DNA of 8,759 nucleotides from Methylobacteriaceae bacterium (GTDB lineage: Bacteria > Pseudomonadota > Alphaproteobacteria > Rhizobiales > Beijerinckiaceae), in contig JACKJE010000038.1 in assembly GCA_020638135.1 (NCBI GenBank), positions 1-8,759 of the forward strand. Reading direction: 5' to 3'. Below the pieces are notes generated by a model that was given only the letters and a program-made list of their open reading frames with translations, had not been told where the DNA came from and made no database searches. Below are positions 1 through 7,356 of the stretch, one piece after another. The position numbers and the translations under genes were made by a program. The first letter of the stretch is position 1. Each line of letters starts with the position of its first letter.

Positions 1-629
1 TCGCCGGCTATGTCGCGAAGAAGATGGGCCTGCCGATCGAGCGTCTCGTGATCGCCACCAACGAGAACGACATTCTGGCGCGCACGCTGGCGACCGGCCG
101 CTACGAGGTGCGCGGCGTCAAGGCGACGCAATCGCCCTCGATGGACATTCAGGTCTCCTCCAATTTCGAGCGCCTGCTGTTCGACGCCTATGGCCGCGAC
201 GGCGCCGCGATCCGCAACCTGATGGCGCGGCTCGATCAGGCAAGAGCCTTCGACATCGAAGCGGGCCCGCTGGCGGCGATCCGCGCCGATTTCGACGCGG
301 CAAGCGTCAGCGAGCAGGAGACGGCCCAGGAAATCGCGCGCGTCTACAAGGCGAGCGACTACATCCTCGACCCGCATTCGGCGGTCGGCGTCGCGGCCGG
401 CTTCCGCGCTCTGGCGAAACATGCGCATACGCCGATGATCGTCGCCGGCACCGCGCATCCCGCGAAATTCCCGGATGCGATCAAGGCGGCGACGGGTGTG
501 CATCCCGCTCTGCCGCCGCATCTCGCCGACATCATGGGGCGCGAGGAGCGCTTCGACGTCGTGGCGAACGACATCGGCGCGGTCGAAAAGTTCATTCGCG
601 CCCGTGCGCGCGCGTTGACGGCGGCATGA
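1..629 (+). CDS. thrC: Threonine synthase, C-terminal part (5' end outside window)
   Basis: Threonine synthase is the PLP enzyme that converts O-phosphohomoserine to threonine and phosphate, the last step of threonine synthesis in the cytoplasm. The reading frame is open from base 3, so the gene continues upstream of the window. About 208 C-terminal residues are visible. Recognisable family stretches are AGYVAKKMGLPIERLVIATN near the edge, the signature SPSMDIQVSSNFERLLF about 45 residues on, and GTAHPAKFPDAI (bases about 457-483), typical of the long proteobacterial/fungal class of threonine synthase. The PLP lysine and the N-terminal domain lie outside the window. The visible part shows no frameshift. 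The stop codon overlaps the start of the M16 peptidase gene as ATGA, which suggests co-transcription and coupled translation. The identification is by remembered family motifs, not alignment. Confidence 0.93.
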   Translation, partial: AGYVAKKMGLPIERLVIATNENDILARTLATGRYEVRGVKATQSPSMDIQVSSNFERLLFDAYGRDGAAIRNLMARLDQARAFDIEAGPLAAIRADFDAASVSEQETAQEIARVYKASDYILDPHSAVGVAAGFRALAKHAHTPMIVAGTAHPAKFPDAIKAATGVHPALPPHLADIMGREERFDVVANDIGAVEKFIRARARALTAA

Positions 630-1846
630 GCGTCGAGACGACCACGCTGCCGTCCGGCCTGCGGATCGTCGCCGACCGCATGGACGGCGCCGAGACAGCC
701 TCGGTCGCGGTCTATGTCGCGGTCGGTTCGCGCAACGAGAGCGCTGAGCAGCACGGCCTGTCGCATCTCATCGAGCACATGGCCTTCAAGGGCACGCGAA
801 CGCGCGACGCCCGCACGATCGCCGCCGAGATCGAGGAAGCGGGCGGCGACATCAACGCCGAGACGGCGAGCGAACACACCGCCTATCTCGCGCGCCTGCT
901 GCCGGGCGAGGTCGACCGCGCGCTCGAGATCTTCGCCGACATTCTCACCGATTCCGTTTTCGACCCGCACGAACTCGGCCGCGAAAAGAACGTGATCCTG
1001 CAGGAGATCGCCGCCGTCGAGGACGATCCCGACGATCTCGTCATGGAGCTGATGGACCGCGCGGCCTATCCCGACCAGCCGCTGGGCCGTCCCATCCTCG
1101 GCACGAAAAAGACGGTGAAGTCCTTCGACGCCGGCATGATCCGCGCCTATCTCGATCGATTCTACGGCGCGAATTCGCTCATCGTCTCGGCGGCGGGCGC
1201 TGTCGATCATGCGGAGATCGCACGCGCCGCCGAACGCCTGTTCGGCGCCATGCCGCAAGTCGATGCGCCGGCTTTCGAGCCCGCGCGCTATCGGGGCGGC
1301 GAGGAAAAATCGCGCCACGGCGCCGAACAGGCCAATGTCGTCATCGCCTTCGAGAGCGTCGGCCACCGCGACAAGGACGCCTGCGCCGCCCATGTCTTTT
1401 CCGGCGCGGTCGGCGGCGGCATGTCCTCGCGCCTCTTTCAGGAAGTGCGCGAGAAGCGCGGCCTCGCCTATACGATCGACAGTTTCAACTGGTCCTACGA
1501 CGATACCGGCCTGTTCGGCCTGCAGGCGGCGACCGATCCGCGCGACGCCTCCGAATTCGCGCGTCGCCGTCGATTGCCTCGCGCTCGCCGCCGAGGATCT
1601 GACTGAGGCGGAGCTGCGCCGCGCAAGGCGCAGGCCAAGGTATCGCTGTTGACCGCGCTCAGATCCTCGCCCTCCCGAGTCAACCAGCTCGCCCGCCAGA
1701 CGGCGATCTTCGGCCGCGTTCTTGCGCGTTCTGAAATCATCGGCGAAATAGACGGACTGACGCTGGCCGATGTGCGCGCCGTCGGCCGCAGGCTGCTGTC
1801 GAGCGCGCCGACGCTTGCGACCGTCGGGCCGACCGGCGGGGCCTGA
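626..1846 (+). pseudogene. M16 zinc metallopeptidase (MPP/PqqL-like), two indels
   Basis: This is an M16-family zinc peptidase, related to mitochondrial processing peptidase beta. Bacterial members degrade or process peptides; the substrate here is unknown. The inverted zinc motif HLIEH (H47, E50, H51) is present, with a third ligand E127 in VILQEIAAVEDDPDD. The second-domain Arg/Tyr motif is also present (SSRLFQEVREKRGLAY, near residues 270-285), so the catalytic machinery is complete. The first frame runs 626-1606 and ends in an out-of-frame stop. Homology-like sequence moves to another frame near 1562 (VAVDCLALAAEDLTEAELRR) and back near 1625 (KAQAKVSLLTALRSSPSRVN), ending at 1846. Restoring GC at 1562 and one A at 1625 gives about 407 aa, close to the usual 420-430. 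The start overlaps the thrC stop (ATGA). It is typed as a pseudogene because the sequence as given is broken. Assembly error is more likely, in which case it is a normal gene. Confidence 0.85.
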
Positions 1847-1887
1847 CGGCCGATCGTGTCGCCGAGCGATTGAGGACAGGCTGATCC

Positions 1888-2520
1888 ATGGCCTTGTTTC
1901 GACTAGGGCCGAGCCACGATCACAGCGCCTTCGTGCGCGGCGACGGCGTCTTTCTGCGTCCGGCGGACATGGCCGACTTTTCCGAATGGTCCCGCCTGCG
2001 CGAGCACAGCCGCAATTTCCTGACGCCCTGGGAGCCAGTCTGGCCGTCCGACGACCTGACCCGCGCCGCCTTCCGCCGGCGCATCCGGCGCCATGCCGAG
2101 GAAATGGCGCGCGACGAGGCCCTTCCGTTGTTGATCTTCCGCGCGCGCGACAAGGCGCTGGTCGGCGGTCTGACCATCGGCCAGATCAGAAGGGGCGTCG
2201 CCCAGGCGGGCACGATCGGCTATTGGGTCGGCGTCGACTATGCCGGGCAGGGTTACATGTCGCGGGCCCTGCGTGCGGCGGTCGCCCATTCCTTCGCGAG
2301 CCTGCGCCTGCACCGGGTCGAGGCGGCCTGTCTGCCGACCAATGTCGCCTCGATTCGCGTGCTTGAGAGCGCTGGTTTCAAGCGTGAGGGGCTGGCGCGC
2401 TCCTATCTGCGCATCAACGGCCGCTGGCAGGATCATCTGCTGTTCGCGGTGCTGGAAAACGACCCGCCGCTACCGCCGCGCCTGCGCGCGCGCAGCGACG
2501 TGGGCGGCGAGCGCGCCTGA
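1888..2520 (+). CDS. GNAT-family N-acetyltransferase, RimJ/RimL-like
   Basis: This 210-aa protein is of the RimJ/RimL-like GNAT group, which transfers acetyl from acetyl-CoA to an N-terminal amine of a protein or to a small molecule. The N-terminal strand GDGVFLRPADMADFSEWSRL is typical. The acetyl-CoA-binding motif A lies at residues 111-128 (GYWVGVDYAGQGYMSRAL). The C-terminal motif follows at about 143-190 (RVEAACLPTNVASIRVLESA, then GF.REG.AR.Y..INGRW.DH), which is characteristic of RimJ-type enzymes acting on ribosomal protein S5 or similar. The ATG is preceded by TGAGGACAGG (1871-1880), an adequate ribosome binding site. The gene starts 41 bp after the M16 gene, probably in the same operon with thrC. 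It is intact although it lies between two damaged genes. The true substrate cannot be read from sequence, so no symbol is given. Confidence 0.88.
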   Translation: MALFRLGPSHDHSAFVRGDGVFLRPADMADFSEWSRLREHSRNFLTPWEPVWPSDDLTRAAFRRRIRRHAEEMARDEALPLLIFRARDKALVGGLTIGQIRRGVAQAGTIGYWVGVDYAGQGYMSRALRAAVAHSFASLRLHRVEAACLPTNVASIRVLESAGFKREGLARSYLRINGRWQDHLLFAVLENDPPLPPRLRARSDVGGERA

Positions 2521-2526
2521 GCCCGC

Positions 2527-2551
2527 CTTGCCCGCACGGGCGAGAGGCTTT
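2527..2551 (+). terminator. Terminator-like hairpin after the GNAT gene
   Basis: CTTGCCC (2527-2533) pairs with GGGCGAG (2538-2544) around a GCAC loop, giving a 7-bp stem with one G-U pair. It is followed closely by TTT at 2549-2551. It sits 6 bp after the GNAT stop and before the c-di-GMP gene, where an operon boundary is plausible. The T tract is short, so termination strength is uncertain. Confidence 0.4.
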
Positions 2552-2608
2552 ACCAGTCAAACTTCCGACACGAACAGGGCGCACCCCCCGGGCTCGATTT
2601 CAGAATCT

Positions 2609-2620
2609 GCGGCCGGCCGC
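2609..2620. repeat. 12-bp GC palindrome between two C6 runs
   Basis: GCGGCCGGCCGC is a perfect 12-bp palindrome 20 bp upstream of the GTG start of the c-di-GMP gene. Runs of six C lie at 2584-2589 and 2620-2625. It could be an operator half-site or part of an mRNA leader structure, but palindromes of this composition are common in GC-rich genomes. Confidence 0.25.
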
Positions 2621-2639
2621 CCCCCAAAAGAGAGAATTC

Positions 2640-5493
2640 GTGCGTTTCGTTCGTCTGGTCCTGGCCGTCCTGATTCTGGCCGCCGGTTGCGCGCCGTCCG
2701 AGGCGATCGAATCCGTGCGCGTGCCGCTCGATTCCCAGGCGATCGATCTGACGCGCGCCGTCGAATCCTATTCCTCCCAGGGCGACCGCCTGCAGGTCTC
2801 GACCGCGCCGGGCTCCGACGGCATCGTCCGCCGTATCGAGGTGCGCGCCAAACAGGAGGGCGCGCGCCCCTCCTGGATCGTCTTCGCGCTCACCAACGAT
2901 ACCGACGAGCAGATCGAGCGCTTGCTGGTCGCGCCGCATTTCCGGCTGGTGGGTTCGGGCGTCATCTGGCCGGATCTCGGCGCCGTGCGCATTAACGCCA
3001 TAACGGCGAGCCAGGGCTTTCCGCCGGAATCCGAGGACAATCCCGACGCCGACGTTTTCCGCGTCACGCTCGATCCGGGCACGACCGTCACTTACGTCGC
3101 CGAGTTGCGGACGCCCAACCTGCCGCAGCTCTATCTCTGGGATCCCGACGCCTACAAGGATCGCGCGACCAGCCTGACGCTCTACAAGGGCATCGTCATC
3201 GGCATTTCCGGCCTGCTGGCGCTGTTCCTGACCATCGTCGTCGTGGTCAAGAGCGCGGTCATCTTCCCGGCCGCCGCCGCGCTTGCCTGGGCGGTCTTCG
3301 CCTATGTCTGCATCGACTTCGGCTTCTTCGCGCGGGCGTTCGGCGTCGGCGTGGAGGCAGATCGGTTCTGGCGTGCGTCGGCCGAGACTATTCTGTCCGC
3401 GACGCTCGTCGTCTTCCTGTTCGCCTACCTCAACCTCAACCGCTGGCACGTGCGCGCCTCGCATGTCGTCGCGCTCTGGGTCGTCTTCCTGCTCGCGCTG
3501 CTCGGACTCGCCTGGTACGACGCCTCCGTCGCCGCCGGCGTCGCGCATATTTCGCTCGCGACCGTCGCCGGCGCGGGCCTCCTGCTCGTCGTCTATCTCT
3601 CGACGCACGGCTACGAGCGGGCGATCATGCTCATCCCGACCTGGTTCCTGCTGCTCGCCTGGGTCTGCGCGGCGGGTTTCGCGGTCACAGGCGCTGTCGA
3701 ACGGCATCGTCGGCCCGACCCTGATCGGCGGCCTCGTGCTGATCGTCATGCTGATCAGCTTCACCGTCATGCAGAACGCCTTTGCATCCGGCGGCCTCGC
3801 GCAGGCGCGATCTCCGACGTCGAGCGCAAGGCTTTGGCCATCACTGGCGCCGCCGACGTCATCTTCGACTGGGACGTGCCGGCCGACCGCATCTACGTCA
3901 GTTCTGAAGTCGAGGCCCATCTCGGCCTCGAGCGCGGCGATCTCGAAGGGCCTGCCTCCAACTGGCTGGAAATCCTGCATCCTTCGAACGCGACCGCTAT
4001 CGCGCCTGCCTCGACACGTTGCTCGAACAGCGCCGCGGCCGCATCAACGAGGAATTCCGGCTGCGCGCGGCCGATGGGCACTATCTCTGGTATCGCCTGC
4101 GCTGCCGCCCGTCGTCGGCGCGGACGGCGAGGTGATCCGCGTCGTCGGCACTCTGGTCGACGTCACCGACGAGCGCACCGCGCAGGAGCGCCTGCTGCAC
4201 GACGCCGTGCACGACAATCTGACCAGCCTGCCCAACCGCGAATTGTTCTTCGACCGCCTGGAAGCCGCGCTCTCCTTCGCGCGCGCGCCGACGCCGCGCG
4301 GCCGACGGTGCTGTGCATCGACATCGACCGCTTCAAGCAGATCAACGGACGATCAGCATTTCCGCCGGCGATTCCATTCTCTGACCGCTGCGCGAAGACT
4401 GTCGCGCCTGTTGCAGCCGCAGGACACGCTGGCGCGTCTCCGGCGACACGTTCGCCGTGATCGTGCTGTCGGAAAGCAATCCGACACGTCGTGCAGCTCG
4501 CCGAAACCATCCGTCGCGCGCTGGCGACGCCCGTCTCCTTCGCCGAGCGCGAGATCGGTCTTTCAGCCTCGGTCAGCATCGCGCTGTTCGACCCGCAGAC
4601 GCACGCCAAGCGCGACGACATGCTCAAGGACGCCGAGATCGCCATGCGCCACGCCAAGCGCGTCGGCGGCAATCGCATCGAAGTGTTCCGGCCGGGCATG
4701 CGCGGCCAGCGCTCGACCAGCTCGCGCTCGAGGCCGATTTGCGGCGCGCGCTCTCGCGCGGCGAGATCAAGTCTATTTCCAGCCGATAGTCCGGCTGGAG
4801 GATCGCACGTCGCCGGCTTCGAGGCGCTGCTGCGCTGGGATCATCAAGCCTTGGCCGCCTCGGCCGGATGTCTTCATTCCGATCGCGGAAGAAACCGGCG
4901 TCATCGTCGAACTCGGCGTCTTCGTTCTCGAACGCACTGCGCGCGAACTTGCCGCCTGGCAGAAGGCGCTCGACGTCGATCCGCCAATCTTCGCCTCCGT
5001 CAACGTCTCCTCGCGCCAACTGCTGCGCCACGATCTCCTGCAGGACGTGAAGAACGCGCTGACCCGTTCCGACGTCATTCGCGGTACGCTCAAGCTCGAA
5101 CTCACCGAGAGCCTTGTGATGGAGAACCCGGAATATGCGGCGCAGATGCTGACGCGCATCAGAACCTCAGCGCCAGGCTTTCGCTGGATGACTTCGGCAC
5201 CGGCTATTCCTCGCTCGCCTATCTCCAGCGCTTCCCCTTCGACACGATCAAGATCGACCGTTCTTTCGTGCAACAGAATTCGAGCGGCGCGCGGCCCGTC
5301 ATTCTTCGGTCCATCGTCGCGCTCGCGCATGATCTCGGCATGGAAGTCGTGGCGGAGGGCGCGGAAACGGGATCGGACGCGATCGAGGCTCTACCAGCTC
5401 GGCTGCGAATTCGCGCAAGGCTATGCCTTCGGCCATCCGATCAGCGCGCTCGACGCGCGCAAGCTCGTGGGCGCCGCGACAGAGGCTGCATGA
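2640..5493 (+). pseudogene. 7TM-PAS-GGDEF-EAL c-di-GMP phosphodiesterase, about 15 indels
   Basis: This is an inner-membrane c-di-GMP signalling protein, predicted to hydrolyse c-di-GMP. Repaired length is about 957 aa. A GTG start follows AAAAGAGAG (2626-2634) and a signal peptide (residues 1 to about 24). A periplasmic beta-rich domain resembling 7TMR-DISM sensors spans about 25-180, with seven TM helices at about 184-380. PAS is at about 400-510 and a GGDEF domain at about 525-690 with the motif reading SGDTF. The EAL domain, at about 700-950, keeps EALLRW, NVSSRQL, LELTES, DDFGTGYSS, IKIDRSF, EGAET and GCEFAQGYAFG, so it looks active, while GGDEF does not. Frame changes fall near 3691, 3806, 3981, 4110, 4285, 4348, 4379, 4441, 4487, 4710, 4770, 4808, 4854, 5162 and 5388. 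Each is repaired by adding back one or two bases in a short repeat or homopolymer. I saw no nonsense codon in the repaired path. The stop overlaps the next gene as ATGA. Assembly error is the likeliest cause. Confidence 0.85.
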
Positions 5494-6144
5494 TGGACAG
5501 ACAGATCTTTATTGGCGGCGCGACGCTCGCGCTGGTCTCAGGTCTTGCCGCGCAGACGACGAGTTCCGCGGCGACGACGGCAAGCCGGCCCTGACCTGGC
5601 GCCTGCCGTCGGAAATCTCGCTCGAACTGCCGGGCCTGATCGTCGCCGGCGGCAAGGGCCCGACGCGATGCTCTACGAATTCTTCGACTACAATTGCCCC
5701 TGGTGCAAAAAGTCGGAACCCGACCTGCATAAGCTCGTCACCGGCGACAAGGACTTCAGCCTGATCCTCGTACAGAACGCCATCCTGTCGCTCGGCAGCG
5801 TACAGGCGGCGAAAGTGGCGATGGCCGCGCGCGCGCTCTACGACGACAGGAAGGCCTATGCGCTGCATCGCGCCATGCTCGGCCATCGCGGCCCGATCGA
5901 TGGCATGGGCGCGCTCGACCATGCGAAGAAACTCGGCCTCGATGCGAAGAAGCTGGAAGAGAAGGCCGACGGCGAGGACATGCGCAAGCAGCTGACGCTG
6001 CACACGCGGACCGCCAGCGCGCTCGCCATGGACGCGACGCCCTCCTTCGCCATGAACGGCATGGGCGTCGGCGGTTGGCCGGGCCCGAAGACCATCGCGC
6101 GCATGGTCAAGAACGTGCGGGCCTGCGAACGTATTTCCTGCTGA
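5490..6144 (+). pseudogene. DsbA-like periplasmic thiol-disulfide oxidoreductase, two indels
   Basis: This is a thioredoxin-fold DsbA-family protein, expected to act on cysteine pairs of exported proteins in the periplasm. The N-terminus MMDRQIFIGGATLALVSGLA is a signal peptide, with likely cleavage after the Ala run. Single-base losses near 5551 and 5661 split the gene into three frames. Adding back one G at each site gives about 218 aa. The repaired protein has FFDYNCPWCKKSEPDLHKL with the CPWC redox motif, VQNAILSLGSVQAA, and the cis-Pro segment ATPSFAMNG. It ends in CERISC, two further cysteines that as I recall are usual in this alphaproteobacterial subgroup. The start ATG overlaps the EAL gene stop (ATGA), so the two are probably translationally coupled. 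The part from 5662 to the stop is intact and contains the active site. It could act as oxidase, isomerase or reductase; the sequence alone does not decide. Confidence 0.85.
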
Positions 6145-6150
6145 CGCGAC

Positions 6151-6912
6151 ATGGCCCGCTACGACTTTGCCGCCACGCGCCTGTTCGTCGAGGACGCTCT
6201 GCACGCCGGCGCCCGAATCGCCGCAGGCGCCGACCGCGCCAATTTTCTGCTCAACGTCCTGCGTCTGAAAGAGGGCGACCGGCTGCTGGTCTTCAACGGC
6301 CGCGACGGCGAATGGCTGGCCTCGATAGCGCAGGCGAAGAAGCGCGAGGCCATCCTCGCGATCGAGGAGCTGACGCGCGCGCAGGAGGGCGGGCCGGACA
6401 TCGACTATTGCTTCGCGCCGTTGAAACACGCCCGGCTCGACTATGTCGTGCAGAAGGCGGTGGAAATGGGCGCGGCTCGTCTGCGGCCGGTCCTCACGCG
6501 CCGCACACAGGTCGCCCGCCTCAACCTCGAGCGGATGCGTTCCAATGTGATCGAGGCGGCCGAACAATGTGGCGTGCTGTGCGCGCCGGAGGTCGAGCCC
6601 GAGGTCTCGCTCGAGCGGATGGTCGCGCAATGGCCGTCCGAGCGCCTGCTCGTCTTCTGCGACGAGGACGCCGGCGTCGCCAACCCGATCGAGGCGCTCA
6701 CGGCCGCGCGCGGCGCCGGAGCGCGGGCAGTCGGCCTGCTGATCGGCCCGGAGGGCGGTTTCGACGAAAAGGAACGGGCTCTGGTCCTGTCCGCGCCCAA
6801 CGTCCTGCGCATTTCGCTGGGGCCTCGCATCCTGCGGGCCGACACGGCGGCTGTTGCAGGAATGGCGCTTATCCAAAGCGTTTTCGGAGATTGGGCTGGA
6901 TCAACGACCTAG
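6151..6912 (+). CDS. rsmE: 16S rRNA (uracil(1498)-N(3))-methyltransferase
   Basis: RsmE methylates N3 of U1498 in 16S rRNA, in the decoding region of the small subunit, using S-adenosylmethionine. The 253 aa match the usual length of about 245. The N-terminal PUA-like domain covers roughly residues 1-80 (HAGARIAAGADRANFLLNVL, LKEGDRLLVFNG). The SPOUT knotted methyltransferase domain follows, with LKHARLDYVVQKAVEMGAAR (91-110), SNVIEAAEQCGV (131-142), the SAM-binding loop LIGPEGGFDEKE (197-208) and LGPRILRADTAAVAGM (223-238). These are all hallmark motifs. The ATG lies 6 nt after the stop of the DsbA-like gene with no clear Shine-Dalgarno, which suggests read-through translation from the upstream gene. 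It is intact, with no frameshift. Confidence 0.95.
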   Translation: MARYDFAATRLFVEDALHAGARIAAGADRANFLLNVLRLKEGDRLLVFNGRDGEWLASIAQAKKREAILAIEELTRAQEGGPDIDYCFAPLKHARLDYVVQKAVEMGAARLRPVLTRRTQVARLNLERMRSNVIEAAEQCGVLCAPEVEPEVSLERMVAQWPSERLLVFCDEDAGVANPIEALTAARGAGARAVGLLIGPEGGFDEKERALVLSAPNVLRISLGPRILRADTAAVAGMALIQSVFGDWAGSTT

Positions 6913-6968
6913 GACACGATCTTGCCACGATGTTCGACCAAATGGACATTTCTTCGCTAGACATCAGC

Positions 6969-6983
6969 CGGAACGCGGTTCCG
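6969..6983 (+). other. Small inverted repeat between rsmE and the porin-like gene
   Basis: CGGAAC-GCG-GTTCCG forms a perfect 6-bp stem with a 3-nt loop, 56 bp after the rsmE stop and 10 bp before the Shine-Dalgarno of the next gene. No T run follows on either strand, so it is a poor intrinsic terminator. It may be a leader structure or chance. Confidence 0.25.
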
Positions 6984-6992
6984 AGAAAGCTC

Positions 6993-6998
6993 TGAGGA
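6993..6998 (+). promoter_or_regulatory. Ribosome binding site of the porin-like gene
   Basis: TGAGGA lies 4 nt before the ATG at 7003. It is the clearest Shine-Dalgarno on the + strand here and supports the small protein being translated. Confidence 0.55.
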
Positions 6999-7002
6999 CG
7001 CG

Positions 7003-7338
7003 ATGCGACATCCAGACGGCAAGGGCTCTGCCAGACCGATCCTCAAGTACTCGGCGTCCGGAGTTTCCGCCCTCTGCCTCGCGGTTTTCGCGGGCCCCGC
7101 CATTGCCGGCGGCTGCATGTCCTACAGCCCCGAGAGCGCGACGATCAGCGGCGCCGACGGCTGCCTGAGCGTCGGCCGCCATGTGCGGGTCGAGGCGCAG
7201 GTGATGCAGGGGTCAGCCAGCCTCGGTTCGGGCTTTGTGGCCGGGTCGGACGACGGGCCGCGCGCCGCGGCGCTGCGCTCGGAGAGCGCCACGCGCCTGC
7301 GCATGGGTCCGTCCGCGGGCGGCGTTTTCCGGCGCTGA
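7003..7338 (+). CDS. Small exported protein with a Porin_2-like N-terminal motif
   Basis: This 111-aa protein has a signal peptide (hydrophobic stretch about residues 19-35, AxA-type cleavage after GPAIA). The mature start keeps the spacing C38-x2-Y41-x6-I48-x-G50-x-D52-x-C54-L-x-V-G-x2-V-R. From memory, this is the layout at the N-terminus of rhizobial Porin_2 proteins, where CxxYGAGFFYIPGTDTCLRVGG is typical, including the same 16-residue distance between the two cysteines. A porin has a further 300 or more residues of beta barrel. Here the frame stops at 7338 and a convergent gene begins 18 bp on, so no barrel exists. Translation is well supported: TGAGGA (6993-6998) lies 4 nt before the ATG, and the start gives a good signal peptide. 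The residues after about 70 match nothing I recognise. It could be a porin remnant or a real small periplasmic protein. Confidence 0.65.
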   Translation: MRHPDGKGSARPILKYSASGVSALCLAVFAGPAIAGGCMSYSPESATISGADGCLSVGRHVRVEAQVMQGSASLGSGFVAGSDDGPRAAALRSESATRLRMGPSAGGVFRR

Positions 7339-7347
7339 GAGCGCCGG
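7329..7347. terminator. Hairpin between convergent genes
   Basis: CCGGCGCT-GAG-AGCGCCGG is a perfect 8-bp GC-rich stem with a 3-nt loop. It overlaps the stop codon of the porin-like gene and lies 10 bp from the gshA stop. The position between convergent genes suits a bidirectional transcription end, but neither strand has a T tract after it. Intrinsic termination is therefore uncertain. Confidence 0.4.
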
Positions 7348-7356
7348 TCCAGCAAA

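Noticed and set aside
359..1393. Long minus-strand open frame (344 codons) opposite thrC and the M16 gene
   Set aside because: It lies antisense to two clearly coding frames, its translation is Arg/Ala/Gly-rich with no family motif, and such frames are common opposite GC-rich genes.
2640..2715. Lipoprotein signal (LAAGC) at the N-terminus of the c-di-GMP protein
   Set aside because: The position -3 residue is Ala rather than Leu/Val/Ile, and the protein is a multi-pass membrane protein; ordinary signal peptidase cleavage is more likely.
2550..3980. Minus-strand open frame of 476 codons opposite the c-di-GMP gene
   Set aside because: The translation is low in hydrophobic residues and rich in Arg, Asp and Gly, as expected for an antisense shadow; the plus strand carries signal peptide, TM helices and PAS.
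3690..5400. Programmed frameshifting or phase variation as explanation for the split c-di-GMP gene
   Set aside because: There are about 15 sites, with no long slippery runs or repeated units; phase-variable genes usually have one long repeat tract.
5509..6876. Minus-strand open frame of 455 codons opposite the DsbA-like gene and rsmE
   Set aside because: It spans two plus-strand genes with firm motifs and shows no domain of its own.
6922..6950. Possible promoter TTGCCA, 17 bp, GACATT upstream of the porin-like gene
   Set aside because: The -35 is acceptable but the -10 matches only three of six consensus bases; too weak to annotate.
6930..6995. 21-codon open frame (MFDQMDISS...RKL) ending at the ribosome binding site of the porin-like gene
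   Set aside because: It could be a leader peptide, but it has no Shine-Dalgarno of its own and is short enough to arise by chance.
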